From CAAGNP01 sp045603545 (lineage in GTDB: Bacteria > Bacteroidota > Bacteroidia > Bacteroidales > UBA932), in contig JAZUMG010000004.1 of NCBI GenBank assembly GCA_045603545.1, positions 47,683-111,682 on the forward strand: DNA of 64,000 bases. The letters run 5' to 3'. The notes under the pieces are model-generated. The model searched no databases, was not told where the DNA came from, and was given only the letters and a program-made list of their open reading frames with translations. Of the stretch, positions 6,674 through 16,034 are shown one piece after another. Position 1 is the first letter of the stretch; every line of letters starts with the position of its first letter. A program made the position numbers and the translations under genes.

Positions 6674-8487
6674 CAGCTTTCAATTTCAGAAATTACCCTT
6701 ACTGCCTCTTCATAGTGGTTTGCCATCGCTGTTGCACCGGCAGATGGTGCATAACGGGCATATTCACAAGCATCAATAACCTTCTCAAGTGCACTTGCAA
6801 TCTCATCAGAGATCCCTTTTACAGCAAGTTTTTCACGTATCACATCCCTATTGAGCTCCCCTGCCGGAATCATAAATTTATCTGACAGATACCCCAGAAT
6901 TGCTTTGTGCAGTTCCTCGTAAAATGCAGTATAAAACTCCTGTTTGAGGAAAGATTCAGCTCTGCGCAACCTCTCTTTAGCCACCTTCTTGGCCCTTCTG
7001 TTCTTCATTCCCGCAACATCCCTCCTCCTGGCAATGCTTCTCTCCATAATATATGCAGCGACAAGGAACAGCACCACCACGGCACCCATCCCCAGCCAGA
7101 ATCCGAAAGATGCGATAACAAAAGTTTCACCCTTCCTGAGATGCCCAGAAGAGGTGACAATATACCTCACATCATGACCAAGAGACTTCACACTCTGCTT
7201 GTTCACACCGGAAGGGATAACAGCAGCCCCCGACTCCTCGCCTCTGGCCACATGTATACCCTTCGGATCAGATTTGAGGGTTATATACCTGTTGCTGTTT
7301 ACATTATAGTAGCTGAACTCTATAGGTTCAATCTCAAAATCTCCTGAGCTTCTGGGGATAAACGGATATTCAAATGTCCTGGTTCCGCTCGACCCTGATG
7401 ATGAGGTAGAGATGTTCTCCCTCCTCTTCACATCATAGACCTCGAAATCGGGTGGGAAATTGACCTTCGGAGCCTCGATAAGATTGAGGTTTCCTGTTCC
7501 CGAAATAGTAACTATCAGTGAGGCAGCCTCGTGTGCATTCAGTGAGTCCCTCGATAACTTCACATCAAGTCTGTAGTCACCCACACCTCCGGTAAATGAA
7601 GCAGGCGCACCCCCTGGCAACGGTTTTACATTGACTTTGGTTTTAGGGGTGTGTATCCTCTTCTTGAGTGTCTGGTAATTGTCGAAAAAGTCATCAAAGA
7701 TGGAGCGCGATGGGGCACTCGAACGGACCTGCACAGCACAAATCATCTCTGCCGGATCTATGTAGAGTTCGCCTGTCTGCTGTGGAAGCAACATATATTT
7801 GCGGAGCAATGCAGCACTGTATATCTCCCCTTTATATGTCTCTCTTATAAACTCAAGGCTTGTAGGGGCCTCTATCTCCTGACTCCAGAAGCCGTTGAAA
7901 GATGGGAACTTAATATCCTCTACCCCGCTGATATTTGTCCTGGTAAGGAGTTTAAGAGTGGCAATCACAGGCTCCCCCTTTACCACATTGTTTTTGCTCA
8001 GCGTCAAAGACAATATAAGGTCATCCTCACCGATGGTGGGGTACCTGTCCCTGTTATTGACACCGTTCCCGGTCGCATCAGAATCCCCCCTCTGGGCACT
8101 TTTCACCACCTCTATTGTCACTGCTTTGGATGTATAGGTATCCTTATCTATCACCACAGATGCTGATGGTATGGTGAATTTGCCCTCACCTTTTGCCAAA
8201 AGGACAAACGTGAAGCTCTCCTGATATGTATGGGTCCTCTGTCCGTTTACGATATTTGTGCTTGACATAGTGGATGTTGTAGGTCCCGCAAGAACCTGAA
8301 AATCCGATATCTGAGGAGGGTTGAACTCCTTAGTTTTGCCCGACGCAGTAAAGACCACGCGGAAAGGCTCATCAAGGGCCACCACAGCCGGTGCATCGAC
8401 TACAAGTGTATACTGCTGGGCAAATGACGGAAAAGCCACCGACAGCAATGCAAATGTCAATAATATAATAAGTGGTACTCGCTTCAT
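6673..8487 (-). CDS. batD: BatD, oxygen-tolerance membrane protein
   Basis: A 604-residue protein with signal peptide (MKRVPLIILLTFALLSVAFPSFAQ), a long beta-rich periplasmic region of repeated Ig-like units (for example YTLVVDAPAVVALDEPFRV, then VVKGEPVIATLKLLT and AHEAASLIVTISGTGNLNLI), one membrane helix near 460-480 (FASFGFWLGMGAVVVLFLV-type segment) and an alpha-helical cytoplasmic tail rich in Arg/Lys. This is the BatD/'oxygen tolerance' family. I chose the ATG at 8487, preceded by AAAGGAAGAT, instead of a TTG at 8502 that overlaps the upstream gene. It sits between batB/C and batE as in Bacteroides. Confidence 0.88.
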   Translation of the reverse strand: MKRVPLIILLTFALLSVAFPSFAQQYTLVVDAPAVVALDEPFRVVFTASGKTKEFNPPQISDFQVLAGPTTSTMSSTNIVNGQRTHTYQESFTFVLLAKGEGKFTIPSASVVIDKDTYTSKAVTIEVVKSAQRGDSDATGNGVNNRDRYPTIGEDDLILSLTLSKNNVVKGEPVIATLKLLTRTNISGVEDIKFPSFNGFWSQEIEAPTSLEFIRETYKGEIYSAALLRKYMLLPQQTGELYIDPAEMICAVQVRSSAPSRSIFDDFFDNYQTLKKRIHTPKTKVNVKPLPGGAPASFTGGVGDYRLDVKLSRDSLNAHEAASLIVTISGTGNLNLIEAPKVNFPPDFEVYDVKRRENISTSSSGSSGTRTFEYPFIPRSSGDFEIEPIEFSYYNVNSNRYITLKSDPKGIHVARGEESGAAVIPSGVNKQSVKSLGHDVRYIVTSSGHLRKGETFVIASFGFWLGMGAVVVLFLVAAYIMERSIARRRDVAGMKNRRAKKVAKERLRRAESFLKQEFYTAFYEELHKAILGYLSDKFMIPAGELNRDVIREKLAVKGISDEIASALEKVIDACEYARYAPSAGATAMANHYEEAVRVISEIES

Positions 8488-8495
8488 ATCTTCCT

Positions 8496-10223
8496 TTACC
8501 AATTTTTCTCTTTCTGTTTTGATTTCAGTTTCTCAGCCTTCTCCTTATTCACCTTATCCTGAGTCTCTTTCTCCTTGTCCTCTATTGCCTGCAACATCTG
8601 CTGGGCAGTCTGCGGTGTTATCTTTGGGGGAGACTGCTGGTTCTGGGGCTGCTCATCCTGATCCTGGTTCTGATTCTTGTTCTGATCCTGGTTCTGGTCT
8701 TGTGGCTGCTCCTGAGGCTGCTGGTCCTGATTTTGATTCTGGTCCTGGTTCTGGTCCTGATTCTGCTGCTGTTGCTGTTGCTGGTTCTGCTGGTCTTCCA
8801 GCTTTTTCTGAGCATAAGCCAGATTGGACTTGGTCTCCATATCACCAGGATTTCTCCTTAGTGACTCCTTGAAAGCATCCACCGCCTCCTGGTACTTCTT
8901 CCCTTTAAGTGCAAGGTTACCCACATTATGGTAGTAATCAGAGCCATTCTCCACGCCCTTATTCTGAAGAGTATCCTTCAATGCTCCATAATGCTTGGCT
9001 GCCTCCTCATAATTTTCAAGCTTGTACAAGGTATTGCCAAGGTTGTATTGCGAAGCTATGGAGGTAGAATCCTTCAGGACACCCCTTTTGAAATCAATCT
9101 CGGCCTGTTGGAAATCGCCATCATTGTATGCTCTGTTTCCTGCACGCACCTCCCTCTTGTCCACCTGTCCGAAAACCGGTGCAGAGAGGAGCATTGCCAC
9201 CATAATTACTGCCACTCTATTATCCATAAAAAGTTTTCTACGGTTTCTTCTGTTGTTTACAAGGAACTCAAGCATCAGGAAGAAAAGTGCAATCCCGAAG
9301 AAGTACATATACTGCTCATCGTAAGCTTCAAACACCACATTTTCATACCTTTTGGCCTCCATATCCCTTATCTCGTCGATTATGGGGTTCAATCCGAATT
9401 CCGATGTTCCAGCCCTGACATAGAGACCGTTGCCTGCCATTGCCACATCCCTGAGTGTCTTCTCATCAAGTCGGGTAACCACTATATTGCCATCCTTGTC
9501 CTTCATAAGTTCCCCATCTTTAGGAATAGGCTTACCTTCTGCTGATCCCACTCCGACACAAAAGACGCGGGCACCTACTGTAGTAGCATCCTTGGCAGCC
9601 TGGACAGGATCATCCTCGTGGTTCTCACCATCGGTAATGAGAATTATCGCCCTGCTGTTCTCACTGTCAGGGCTGAAACTCTTGACACAGGTCAATATGG
9701 CTTCACCGAGAGCTGTACCCTGGACAGGGATGCTCTCTGTAGATATTGTATTGAGAAATATCTTGGCTGAGACATAGTCTGTGGTAATAGGGAGCTGCAC
9801 AAAAGATTGCCCTGCAAATACCACCAGACCTATTCTGTCATCCTGAAGTCTGTCCACCAGTTTTGAAATGGCCAGTTTGGCCCTCTCAAGACGATTGGGG
9901 TAATAATCCTCGGCAAGCATTGAATTGGAGACATCCAGTGCAATCATAATCTCTGCACCGTTCACCTCCTGCTTTTTCAGTGTAGCACCTATCTGGGGCC
10001 TTGCAAGCCCCACTGCAAAGAAGAAAAATGCCACAGAGTAGAAAACGAGTTTCACCCACCCTTTCTTCGAAGATCTGTGGGGTGCGAGTCTTGCCACAAG
10101 TTCAGGATCCCCGAACTTGGCTACCCTCCTTTTTCTGGCACGGAGCATCACCCAGTACAGCAGGAAGAAAAATGGTATAAGGAAAACCAACAAAAGGTAT
10201 TGTGCCTGTGCAAAATGTATCAT
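8496..10223 (-). CDS. batB: BatB-BatC fusion: von Willebrand A domain plus TPR
   Basis: A 575-residue protein that joins two normally distinct Bat parts. Residues 1-330 are BatB: two N-terminal membrane helices (8-28, 57-75), a VWA domain with MIDAS motif DVSNS (97-101) and a C-terminal helix (305-322). A second methionine at 333 starts MDNRVAVIMVAMLLSAPVFG, a signal-peptide-like BatC N-terminus, followed by TPRs (AGNRAYNDGDFQQAEIDF; ASQYNLGNTLYKLENYEEA; YYHNVGNLALKGKKYQEAV) and a Gln/Asn/Asp-rich low-complexity stretch (about 477-530) before a charged tail. The first part is an inner-membrane metal-dependent adhesion module; the second faces the periplasm. Overlaps batA by one base. Confidence 0.88.
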   Translation of the reverse strand: MIHFAQAQYLLLVFLIPFFFLLYWVMLRARKRRVAKFGDPELVARLAPHRSSKKGWVKLVFYSVAFFFFAVGLARPQIGATLKKQEVNGAEIMIALDVSNSMLAEDYYPNRLERAKLAISKLVDRLQDDRIGLVVFAGQSFVQLPITTDYVSAKIFLNTISTESIPVQGTALGEAILTCVKSFSPDSENSRAIILITDGENHEDDPVQAAKDATTVGARVFCVGVGSAEGKPIPKDGELMKDKDGNIVVTRLDEKTLRDVAMAGNGLYVRAGTSEFGLNPIIDEIRDMEAKRYENVVFEAYDEQYMYFFGIALFFLMLEFLVNNRRNRRKLFMDNRVAVIMVAMLLSAPVFGQVDKREVRAGNRAYNDGDFQQAEIDFKRGVLKDSTSIASQYNLGNTLYKLENYEEAAKHYGALKDTLQNKGVENGSDYYHNVGNLALKGKKYQEAVDAFKESLRRNPGDMETKSNLAYAQKKLEDQQNQQQQQQQNQDQNQDQNQNQDQQPQEQPQDQNQDQNKNQNQDQDEQPQNQQSPPKITPQTAQQMLQAIEDKEKETQDKVNKEKAEKLKSKQKEKNW

Positions 10224-11218
10224 TATACTAGCCTCCTCGCTCCAAATAATCGTAAAATAAGTTCAAGCAGCAATGCTGCCAATGCCACCAGGGCAAACCT
10301 GTTGAACTCCTCCTTATACAGAGGGAAAGAGTCCACAGTGGTCCTGCTCTTCTCCATCTCATTGATCTGGCGGTAGATCTCGAGCAGTTTTGTATTGTCC
10401 GTAGCACGGAAATACTCACCCCCTGTCTCTGATGCTATCTCCTTCAGCAGATCCTCATCTATTTCCACCTTCACCATCATCTCTTTCACTCCGTAAGGGG
10501 TCATCATAGGATATGGGGCCTCACCCATCGCACCGACACCTATGGTATAAACCCTGATGCCGTAGGTCTTGGCTATTTCGATAGCCATCTGGGGAGCAAT
10601 CTCTCCCCTATTGTTTACACCATCGGTCAAAAGTATGATTACGCGGCTCTTTGCAGGGCTGTCCTTGAGTCTGGCCACAGCATTTGCCAGACCATTGCCA
10701 ATGGCTGTACCATCCTCTATTATTCCGCACTCCACCTCTTTCATAAGGTTGATAAGTGTAGGTCTGTCCGTGGTCAATGGGGACTGCGTAAAACTCTCAC
10801 CTGCAAAGACCACAACACCTATCCTGTCGGAAGGTCTCTCAGCAATGAACTGGATGGCAATATCTTTAGCTGCCCCTATCCTGTCCGGCTTGAAATCCCT
10901 CGCAAGCATACTTGTCGAAATATCCATCGCCAATACTATATCTATACCCTCGGAGTCTATCTTCTCAAAGGTAGAAGAGGATCTGGGTCTTGCTATTGCC
11001 ACAATTATCGCCGCTACCGCAATGGATCTGAGTACAAATGGGAGGTGACGGAATATTTTGTGGAGCTGATTACCTTTGAATCTGTATGGTGCTGCAGATG
11101 AGACCGTCAAAGAGGGATTCTTCTTCCGCATCTCTCTGAAGATATAGAGCCCCACCATAGGGATCAGCAGCAACTCAAGATAGAGGAGCCTGGGGTATTC
11201 AAAAAAGATGCTATCCAT
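10223..11218 (-). CDS. batA: BatA, von Willebrand A membrane protein
   Basis: A 331-residue protein with N-terminal membrane helices (about 10-27 and 60-78), a VWA domain with MIDAS motif DISTS (99-103), a conserved LLTDGVNNRGE segment and a final membrane helix (ALVALAALLLELILRLFG). This is BatA, the partner of BatB in the aerotolerance operon; VWA proteins of this kind work with MoxR ATPases encoded in the same cluster. I placed the start at the ATG at 11218 (MDSIFFEYP), which overlaps the upstream stop by 8 bp; a longer frame from 11263 would add 15 residues lying inside the upstream gene and is less likely. Confidence 0.88.
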   Translation of the reverse strand: MDSIFFEYPRLLYLELLLIPMVGLYIFREMRKKNPSLTVSSAAPYRFKGNQLHKIFRHLPFVLRSIAVAAIIVAIARPRSSSTFEKIDSEGIDIVLAMDISTSMLARDFKPDRIGAAKDIAIQFIAERPSDRIGVVVFAGESFTQSPLTTDRPTLINLMKEVECGIIEDGTAIGNGLANAVARLKDSPAKSRVIILLTDGVNNRGEIAPQMAIEIAKTYGIRVYTIGVGAMGEAPYPMMTPYGVKEMMVKVEIDEDLLKEIASETGGEYFRATDNTKLLEIYRQINEMEKSRTTVDSFPLYKEEFNRFALVALAALLLELILRLFGARRLV

Positions 11219-12167
11219 GGGCCTCCTCCTCTTCAAGTTTGAAAATATATGTAGCGTTGACAAACCTTACCGCTACCGGTATTGCCCGCTCATTTTCCCC
11301 CTCTGTGGCTTTGTACTTGGCAAACTTCACCAAATCTGAGACAGAGAGGAGCTCTTTCAGCTCTTCCCATTCAGGGCCACTCAACTCTTTCGTTTCAAGT
11401 TCTCCCACTATCTCGGCAGTGGTCTTTTCAAATGTTGAAATTGAAAATCTCTCCTCAATATAGGCTCTGAGGGTATCTGTAATTTCGGTGTAATACTCTT
11501 TCTCCTTATTGTTCTGCCAAAGTTTCTTCCCCCTGATCTCCTCCAGTGAGCGGAGTGCAATTATATGTGCCGGCTCCTGCACTGCAGGTTTTCCGAGAAG
11601 GGACCTGTTCTCCCTCCTGTTCCTGACCATCCTGTATATGAAGTAGCCCAGTAGAATAATGGCCACACCCAATCCCACCCAGGGAATCACCTCTTTGAAA
11701 GTTACAGGGTATGTGATGGGCCCCTTGATGTCATACATCTGGTATGTAGCGGTGTCTATAGGGATGGTGGTTACTTCCAGGGTCCTCTCATTGATGACGA
11801 TGGTATCCACCAGCTCCTCACCTTTGTAGAAATAGAATACCTGCCTTGGAAGATAATAAGAGCCGCTGTCAAATGAGGTGATTATTGCCTTCATATCGAT
11901 ATCATAGAACCCCTTCCTGGACTTCAATGTATCAAAAGTGTAATCACTTATCAGCTCCACCCCTGGAACAATCGGATTCAGCAGCGAATCGACCCATAAT
12001 GTAAGATCCTTGGGGACATTTATCCTGGCACCCCACTCCACCTGATCACCAATCAGGATGGTATCCCTGGAGAAAGTGCCCGAGACAAGTTCCTGGCCAT
12101 CCATCTTCATGGCACCAAGAAGCATCACCAATGCAGCAACCGCTATATTTCTTATATATTTTCGCAT
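11211..12167 (-). CDS. Bat operon exported/membrane protein (BatD-like topology)
   Basis: A 318-residue protein with signal sequence (MRKYIRNIAVAALVMLLGAM), a beta-rich periplasmic half (IGDQVEWGARINVP, SYYLPRQVFYFYKGEEL), one membrane helix near 165-185 (VIPWVGLGVAIILLGYFIY) and a cytoplasmic helical region (IIALRSLEEIRGKKLW, EITDTLRAYIEERF, FEKTTAEIVGEL). This layout recalls a short BatD or DUF4381-type protein; such a gene is regularly found between the DUF58 gene and batA in Bacteroidota. Its exact role is unknown. The start overlaps the DUF58 stop (TAATG), indicating translational coupling within the operon. Confidence 0.75.
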   Translation of the reverse strand: MRKYIRNIAVAALVMLLGAMKMDGQELVSGTFSRDTILIGDQVEWGARINVPKDLTLWVDSLLNPIVPGVELISDYTFDTLKSRKGFYDIDMKAIITSFDSGSYYLPRQVFYFYKGEELVDTIVINERTLEVTTIPIDTATYQMYDIKGPITYPVTFKEVIPWVGLGVAIILLGYFIYRMVRNRRENRSLLGKPAVQEPAHIIALRSLEEIRGKKLWQNNKEKEYYTEITDTLRAYIEERFSISTFEKTTAEIVGELETKELSGPEWEELKELLSVSDLVKFAKYKATEGENERAIPVAVRFVNATYIFKLEEEEAHG

Positions 12168-13048
12168 TATCCTCTACTCTTGAACAGTGACACCAGCCCT
12201 TTGACATAATCCTCATCGGTTCTGATGCTCACACAGTCTACTTTATATTTTCTCAATGTGGACATAGTACGGTCATTAACCGTATCGTTCCACCCTTTGA
12301 AACTCTTTCTCCACTCTTTGTCCGAGGTGTTCACCCACATCTGCTCACCTGTCTCCCCATCCATCACATTCAGAAGTCCCACATCGGGTATCTCCCTCTC
12401 TCGTGGGTCATATATATTGATGGCAGATATATCGTGACGGTTCACAGCCACTTTCAGGGCATCTTCATACCTGGGATTTCCCTTGTCATCCACATCAAGA
12501 AGGTCTGAAAGGAGAAATGCAGTACATTTCTTCTTGATGGCATTTGTAAGGAATCTGAGTGCTTCACCAATATTGGTCCCCTTCTCCTCCGGTTCAAATT
12601 CGATGAGCTCCCTTATGATCCTCAGAAGATGGCTCCTACCCTTTTTCGGCGGGATAAATTTCTCCACCCTTGAGCTGAAGAAGAGTGCTCCCACCTTATC
12701 GTTATTGATCGATGCAGAGAATGAAAGCACCGCCGCCACCTCTGCCATAAGATCCTTTTTCATTTTCGATGAAGTTCCGAAAAATCTTGAACCGCTGACA
12801 TCGACAAGGAGGACTACCGTAAGTTCCCTCTCCTCTTCAAAGACCTTGATGTATGGTGCACGGAGGCGGGCTGTCACATTCCAGTCCATATTCCTCACAT
12901 CATCACCGTACTGATACTCCCTCACCTCACTGAAGGCCATACCCCTCCCTTTAAATGCCGAGTGGTACTCACCCGCAAATATCTGGTGGGACAGAGATCT
13001 GGTCTTGATCTCTATCTTTCTGACCTTCTTCAACAATTCGTTGTCCAT
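12167..13048 (-). CDS. DUF58 domain protein of the Bat operon
   Basis: A 293-residue cytoplasmic protein with the DUF58 signature GRGMAFSEVREYQYGDDVRN (residues 34-53), then MDWNVTARL and IKVFEEERELTV, followed by a degenerate VWA-like fold (VVLLVDVSGSRFFG, DVSGS). DUF58 proteins are encoded next to MoxR ATPases and VWA proteins and are thought to act as adaptors between them. There is no signal peptide or membrane segment. It lies 20 bp downstream of moxR and overlaps the next gene by one base, firmly within the operon. Confidence 0.9.
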   Translation of the reverse strand: MDNELLKKVRKIEIKTRSLSHQIFAGEYHSAFKGRGMAFSEVREYQYGDDVRNMDWNVTARLRAPYIKVFEEERELTVVLLVDVSGSRFFGTSSKMKKDLMAEVAAVLSFSASINNDKVGALFFSSRVEKFIPPKKGRSHLLRIIRELIEFEPEEKGTNIGEALRFLTNAIKKKCTAFLLSDLLDVDDKGNPRYEDALKVAVNRHDISAINIYDPREREIPDVGLLNVMDGETGEQMWVNTSDKEWRKSFKGWNDTVNDRTMSTLRKYKVDCVSIRTDEDYVKGLVSLFKSRG

Positions 13049-13068
13049 ATTCTCTCTAGAAAAAAATG

Positions 13069-14061
13069 TTAAGGAACCTCTACAGCATTGATTATTTCAG
13101 ATATTATATTCTCTGTAGTGATATTTTCAGCTTCCGCCTCATATGTCAGGCCGATACGGTGTCTGAGAACCTCGTAGCATACAGCCCTCACATCCTCAGG
13201 TATCACATACCCTCTTCTCTTGATGAAAGCGTAAGCCTTGGCCGCCATTGCGAGTGAGATGGATGCACGTGGTGAACCTCCATAGGCGATAAGGTCTTTC
13301 AATTTTCCAAGTCCATACTCCTCCGGGGTACGGGTAGCATAAACTATATCCACGATATATCTCTCAATCTTCTCATCCATATAAACCTCTTTCACCACTT
13401 CTCTTGCTCTGGCTATATCCTCAGGTTTAAGTATTGGCTGCGCCTTCTGATAACCACCGCCATTGTTCATACGGATAATGAGCTTCTCCTCCTCCTTTTT
13501 GGGATATGTCACCACCACCTTGAGCATAAATCGGTCCACCTGCGCCTCTGGAAGTGGATATGTACCCTCCTGCTCAATAGGGTTCTGAGTTGCGAGTACC
13601 AGGAATGGTTCAGGGAGTTTGAATGTCTCGTCTCCAATGGTCACCTGGCGCTCCTGCATAGCCTCCAGAAGTGCAGACTGCACCTTTGCAGGTGAACGGT
13701 TGATCTCATCGGCGAGAATGAAGTTTGCGAAGATAGGACCTTTCTTGATCTGGAACTGCTCTGTTTTCTGACTGTAGATCATAGTTCCGAGCACATCGGC
13801 AGGCAAAAGGTCAGGGGTAAACTGTATTCTGTTGAACTTGGCATTCACACAGCTGGCAAGAGTATTGATTGCCAATGTCTTGGCCAATCCAGGCATACCT
13901 TCCAGAAGGATGTGTCCATTTGCCAGAAGACCTATCATAAGGTTCTCCACCAGATGCTTCTGCCCTACAATCACCTTGTTCATCTCCATTGTGAGGAGAT
14001 CCACAAATGAACTCTCGAGCTGAATACGTTCGTTCAATTCTTTAATGTTTACGGTATCCAT
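13069..14061 (-). CDS. moxR: MoxR-family AAA+ ATPase
   Basis: A 330-residue AAA+ ATPase with Walker A GMPGLAKT (residues 55-62), Walker B ILADEIN (115-121), sensor region LATQNPIEQEGTYPLPEAQVD with its Arg-finger context (DRFMLKV) and sensor 2 GSPRAS. MoxR proteins act as chaperone-type ATPases on VWA-domain partners; here the partners are BatA, BatB and the DUF58 protein encoded directly downstream. It is the first gene of the minus-strand operon and has a Bacteroidota -7 element just upstream, diverging from truA. Confidence 0.92.
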   Translation of the reverse strand: MDTVNIKELNERIQLESSFVDLLTMEMNKVIVGQKHLVENLMIGLLANGHILLEGMPGLAKTLAINTLASCVNAKFNRIQFTPDLLPADVLGTMIYSQKTEQFQIKKGPIFANFILADEINRSPAKVQSALLEAMQERQVTIGDETFKLPEPFLVLATQNPIEQEGTYPLPEAQVDRFMLKVVVTYPKKEEEKLIIRMNNGGGYQKAQPILKPEDIARAREVVKEVYMDEKIERYIVDIVYATRTPEEYGLGKLKDLIAYGGSPRASISLAMAAKAYAFIKRRGYVIPEDVRAVCYEVLRHRIGLTYEAEAENITTENIISEIINAVEVP

Positions 14062-14074
14062 ATTAAAATATTTG

Positions 14075-14107
14075 TATTTTTGCGTAGTTTTTTAACCCAC
14101 AAATTTA
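14075..14107. promoter_or_regulatory. divergent -7 elements for moxR and truA
   Basis: In the 64-bp gap, the minus strand carries TAAATTTG (14107-14100) facing moxR and the plus strand carries TATTTTTG (14075-14082) facing truA, both fitting TAnnTTTG. Neither has a convincing TTTG at the right upstream spacing. The two elements face each other across about 17 bp, so the two transcripts must start from overlapping DNA. Confidence 0.45.
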
Positions 14108-14125
14108 GTAAAAATTTCTTTTCCG

Positions 14126-14920
14126 ATGAGGTATTTCTTATGCATATCGTACCGTGGAGCCGGATTCAGCGGATGGCAAATACAGGAAAATGCCAATACC
14201 ATAGAGGCTGAAGTGGAGAAAACCCTCTCTACACTCCTTGGAGAGCCTATCGATGTGACAGGAGCAGGAAGGACCGACACAGGTGTGAATGCAAAGAACT
14301 TTTATGCCCATTTCGACTCCTCTTCCCAGGAGCTGGTCTCAAATCCGGAGAGGATAGTTTACAAAATGAATGCCATTCTCCCCTACGGGATATCGGCAAA
14401 TTCAATAATCCCTGTACACGACGGCGCCCACGCCAGATTTGATGCCACAAGCAGGACATACAAATACTATATTCATTGTTCAAAAGACCCATTTTGTGAA
14501 AGTTATTCGTATTTTTGCAAATTCGATCTTGACATCGATGCGATGAACCGGGGGGCCCAATATTTGCTGGGGAGAAAAGACTTCAGCAGCTTTGAGAAGC
14601 TCAATGGGGGAAATGCCACCTCCATTTGTGATGTAACAGAGGCGAAATGGGAGATTTATGAACCTGTAGTGAGCGGGTGCGACAAGACAAAATATCTTGT
14701 CTTCACCATCACCGCCAACAGGTTTCTGAGAAATATGGTAAGAGCTGTGGTGGGCTCATTGGTTGAGATCGGAAGGGGGAGAAAAAAAGCAGAATGGATA
14801 TGCGAACTTCTGGAACAGAAAAACAGGTGTGCTGCGGGACAATCAGTTCCAGGGCACGCACTGTTCCTGGTAGATATCAAATATCCGTATATAACAGAAA
14901 ACAATAAAATTCAACAATAG
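14126..14920 (+). CDS. truA: tRNA pseudouridine(38-40) synthase
   Basis: A 264-residue TruA. The catalytic aspartate lies in GAGRTDTGV (Asp 51), preceded by YRGAGFSGWQIQ and followed by the conserved RFDATSRTYKY and NRFLRNMVRAVVGSLVEIGRG blocks. It isomerises uridines 38-40 in the anticodon arm of many tRNAs. Full length and undamaged. It is the first gene of a plus-strand run; exbB follows two bases after its stop, so the housekeeping RNA-modification gene and the TonB-energising complex are probably on one transcript. Confidence 0.95.
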   Translation: MRYFLCISYRGAGFSGWQIQENANTIEAEVEKTLSTLLGEPIDVTGAGRTDTGVNAKNFYAHFDSSSQELVSNPERIVYKMNAILPYGISANSIIPVHDGAHARFDATSRTYKYYIHCSKDPFCESYSYFCKFDLDIDAMNRGAQYLLGRKDFSSFEKLNGGNATSICDVTEAKWEIYEPVVSGCDKTKYLVFTITANRFLRNMVRAVVGSLVEIGRGRKKAEWICELLEQKNRCAAGQSVPGHALFLVDIKYPYITENNKIQQ

Positions 14921-14922
14921 AT

Positions 14923-15618
14923 ATGTTTACACTACTACAAGCAAGTACTGAAGTTGTGGCACAGGAGGTTGTTGCTGCACAGGAACTCAATTTTTCTCTT
15001 TGGAACATGGCCGTAAAAGGTGGATGGCTTATGCTTGTCCTTCTTGGTCTGTCTGTCGCAGCCATCTACATCTTCGGTCAGAAATGGTGGGCAATCAGAA
15101 AGGCTGCCAACATTGACAAGAACTTCATGAACGAAATCCGCAACCTTATACACGAAGGGAAGATAACAGCTGCCATTGAGCTTTGCAAAAACGACAATTC
15201 GCCTATCGCACGTCTTGTAGAGAAGGGTATCGAAAGGATCGGACGTCCACTTTCAGACATTCAGGCAGCCGTAGAGAATACAGGCAATGTAGAGGTAGCA
15301 AAACTTGAGAAAAACCTCCCTATCCTTGCTACCATATCAGGTGGCGCACCTATGATCGGATTCCTGGGTACTGTAGCCGGTATGATACAGGCATTCTTCA
15401 ACATGTCACAGGCCGGAAACAATATCGACATCACCCTTCTCTCAAGCGGTATTTACACAGCAATGGTAACTACAGTAGGTGGTCTCTTTGTAGGTATCAT
15501 CGCCTATTTCGGTTACAACTACCTCACATCCAAGATCTCTGACTTGGTATTCATGATGGAGAGCACCACCATCGAATTTATGGATATGCTTCACGAACCT
15601 GCTGACACCATCAGATAA
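14923..15618 (+). CDS. exbB: ExbB/TolQ-family proton channel subunit
   Basis: A 231-residue MotA/TolQ/ExbB protein: first membrane helix about 33-53 (GGWLMLVLLGLSVAAIYIFG), a cytoplasmic loop (NDNSPIARLVEKGIERIGR), then helices two and three (ATISGGAPMIGFLGTVAGMI near 130-150; a Thr/Val-rich helix near 172-195 including TAMVTTVGGLFVGIIAYF). With ExbD it forms the inner-membrane proton channel that energises TonB. Gene order exbB-exbD-tonB and spacings of 2 bp to -1 bp indicate one complex. TolQ of a Tol-Pal system would look similar, but no tolB or pal is nearby. Confidence 0.88.
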   Translation: MFTLLQASTEVVAQEVVAAQELNFSLWNMAVKGGWLMLVLLGLSVAAIYIFGQKWWAIRKAANIDKNFMNEIRNLIHEGKITAAIELCKNDNSPIARLVEKGIERIGRPLSDIQAAVENTGNVEVAKLEKNLPILATISGGAPMIGFLGTVAGMIQAFFNMSQAGNNIDITLLSSGIYTAMVTTVGGLFVGIIAYFGYNYLTSKISDLVFMMESTTIEFMDMLHEPADTIR

Positions 15619-15620
15619 TT

Positions 15621-16034
15621 ATGGCAATCAAACGTAGAAACAAAGTGGATGCGAGCTTCTCTATGTCGTCAATGACCGATATAGTGTTCCTGTTGCTTAT
15701 TTTCTTTCTGGTAACATCAACACTTGTCAATCCAAACGCATTGAAGCTTCTCCTGCCCAAGAGCACAAATCAGGTCTCTGCAAAAGCTACCGTAAGTGTT
15801 TCCATCAAACACTACCAAAGGAGCAATACATTCTCATACCACATAAACGGTAAAGAGAAGCCCATCAAATTCAGCGAAGTGGAGGAGTCACTGCAGTCCA
15901 TCCTCCAGAATGAAGAGGATCCGACTTTCTCCATATATGCAGATAAAACTGTCCCTATCGAACACGTAGTGGACCTTATGAACATAGCCAAACGCAATAA
16001 ATACAAAGTCATCCTGGCAACTTCACCAGAATAA
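15621..16034 (+). CDS. exbD: ExbD/TolR-family channel subunit
   Basis: A 137-residue ExbD: short cytoplasmic N-terminus, one membrane helix (20-38) with the functional aspartate in SMTDIVFLLLIFFLV (Asp 20), and a periplasmic domain ending with VPIEHVVDLMNIAKRNKYKVI. It couples proton flow through ExbB to conformational change in TonB. It starts 2 bp after exbB and its stop codon overlaps the tonB start (TAATG). Confidence 0.9.
   Translation: MAIKRRNKVDASFSMSSMTDIVFLLLIFFLVTSTLVNPNALKLLLPKSTNQVSAKATVSVSIKHYQRSNTFSYHINGKEKPIKFSEVEESLQSILQNEEDPTFSIYADKTVPIEHVVDLMNIAKRNKYKVILATSPE

Noticed and set aside
8321..8872. A plus-strand Pro/Gly/Ser-rich frame opposite batB/C
   Set aside because: It is the antisense reading of the Gln/Asn/Asp codon repeats in the fusion gene.
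11219..11263. A longer N-terminus for BatA
   Set aside because: The extra 15 residues are unlike BatA, lie inside the upstream gene, and the ATG at 11218 gives a standard start before the first membrane helix.
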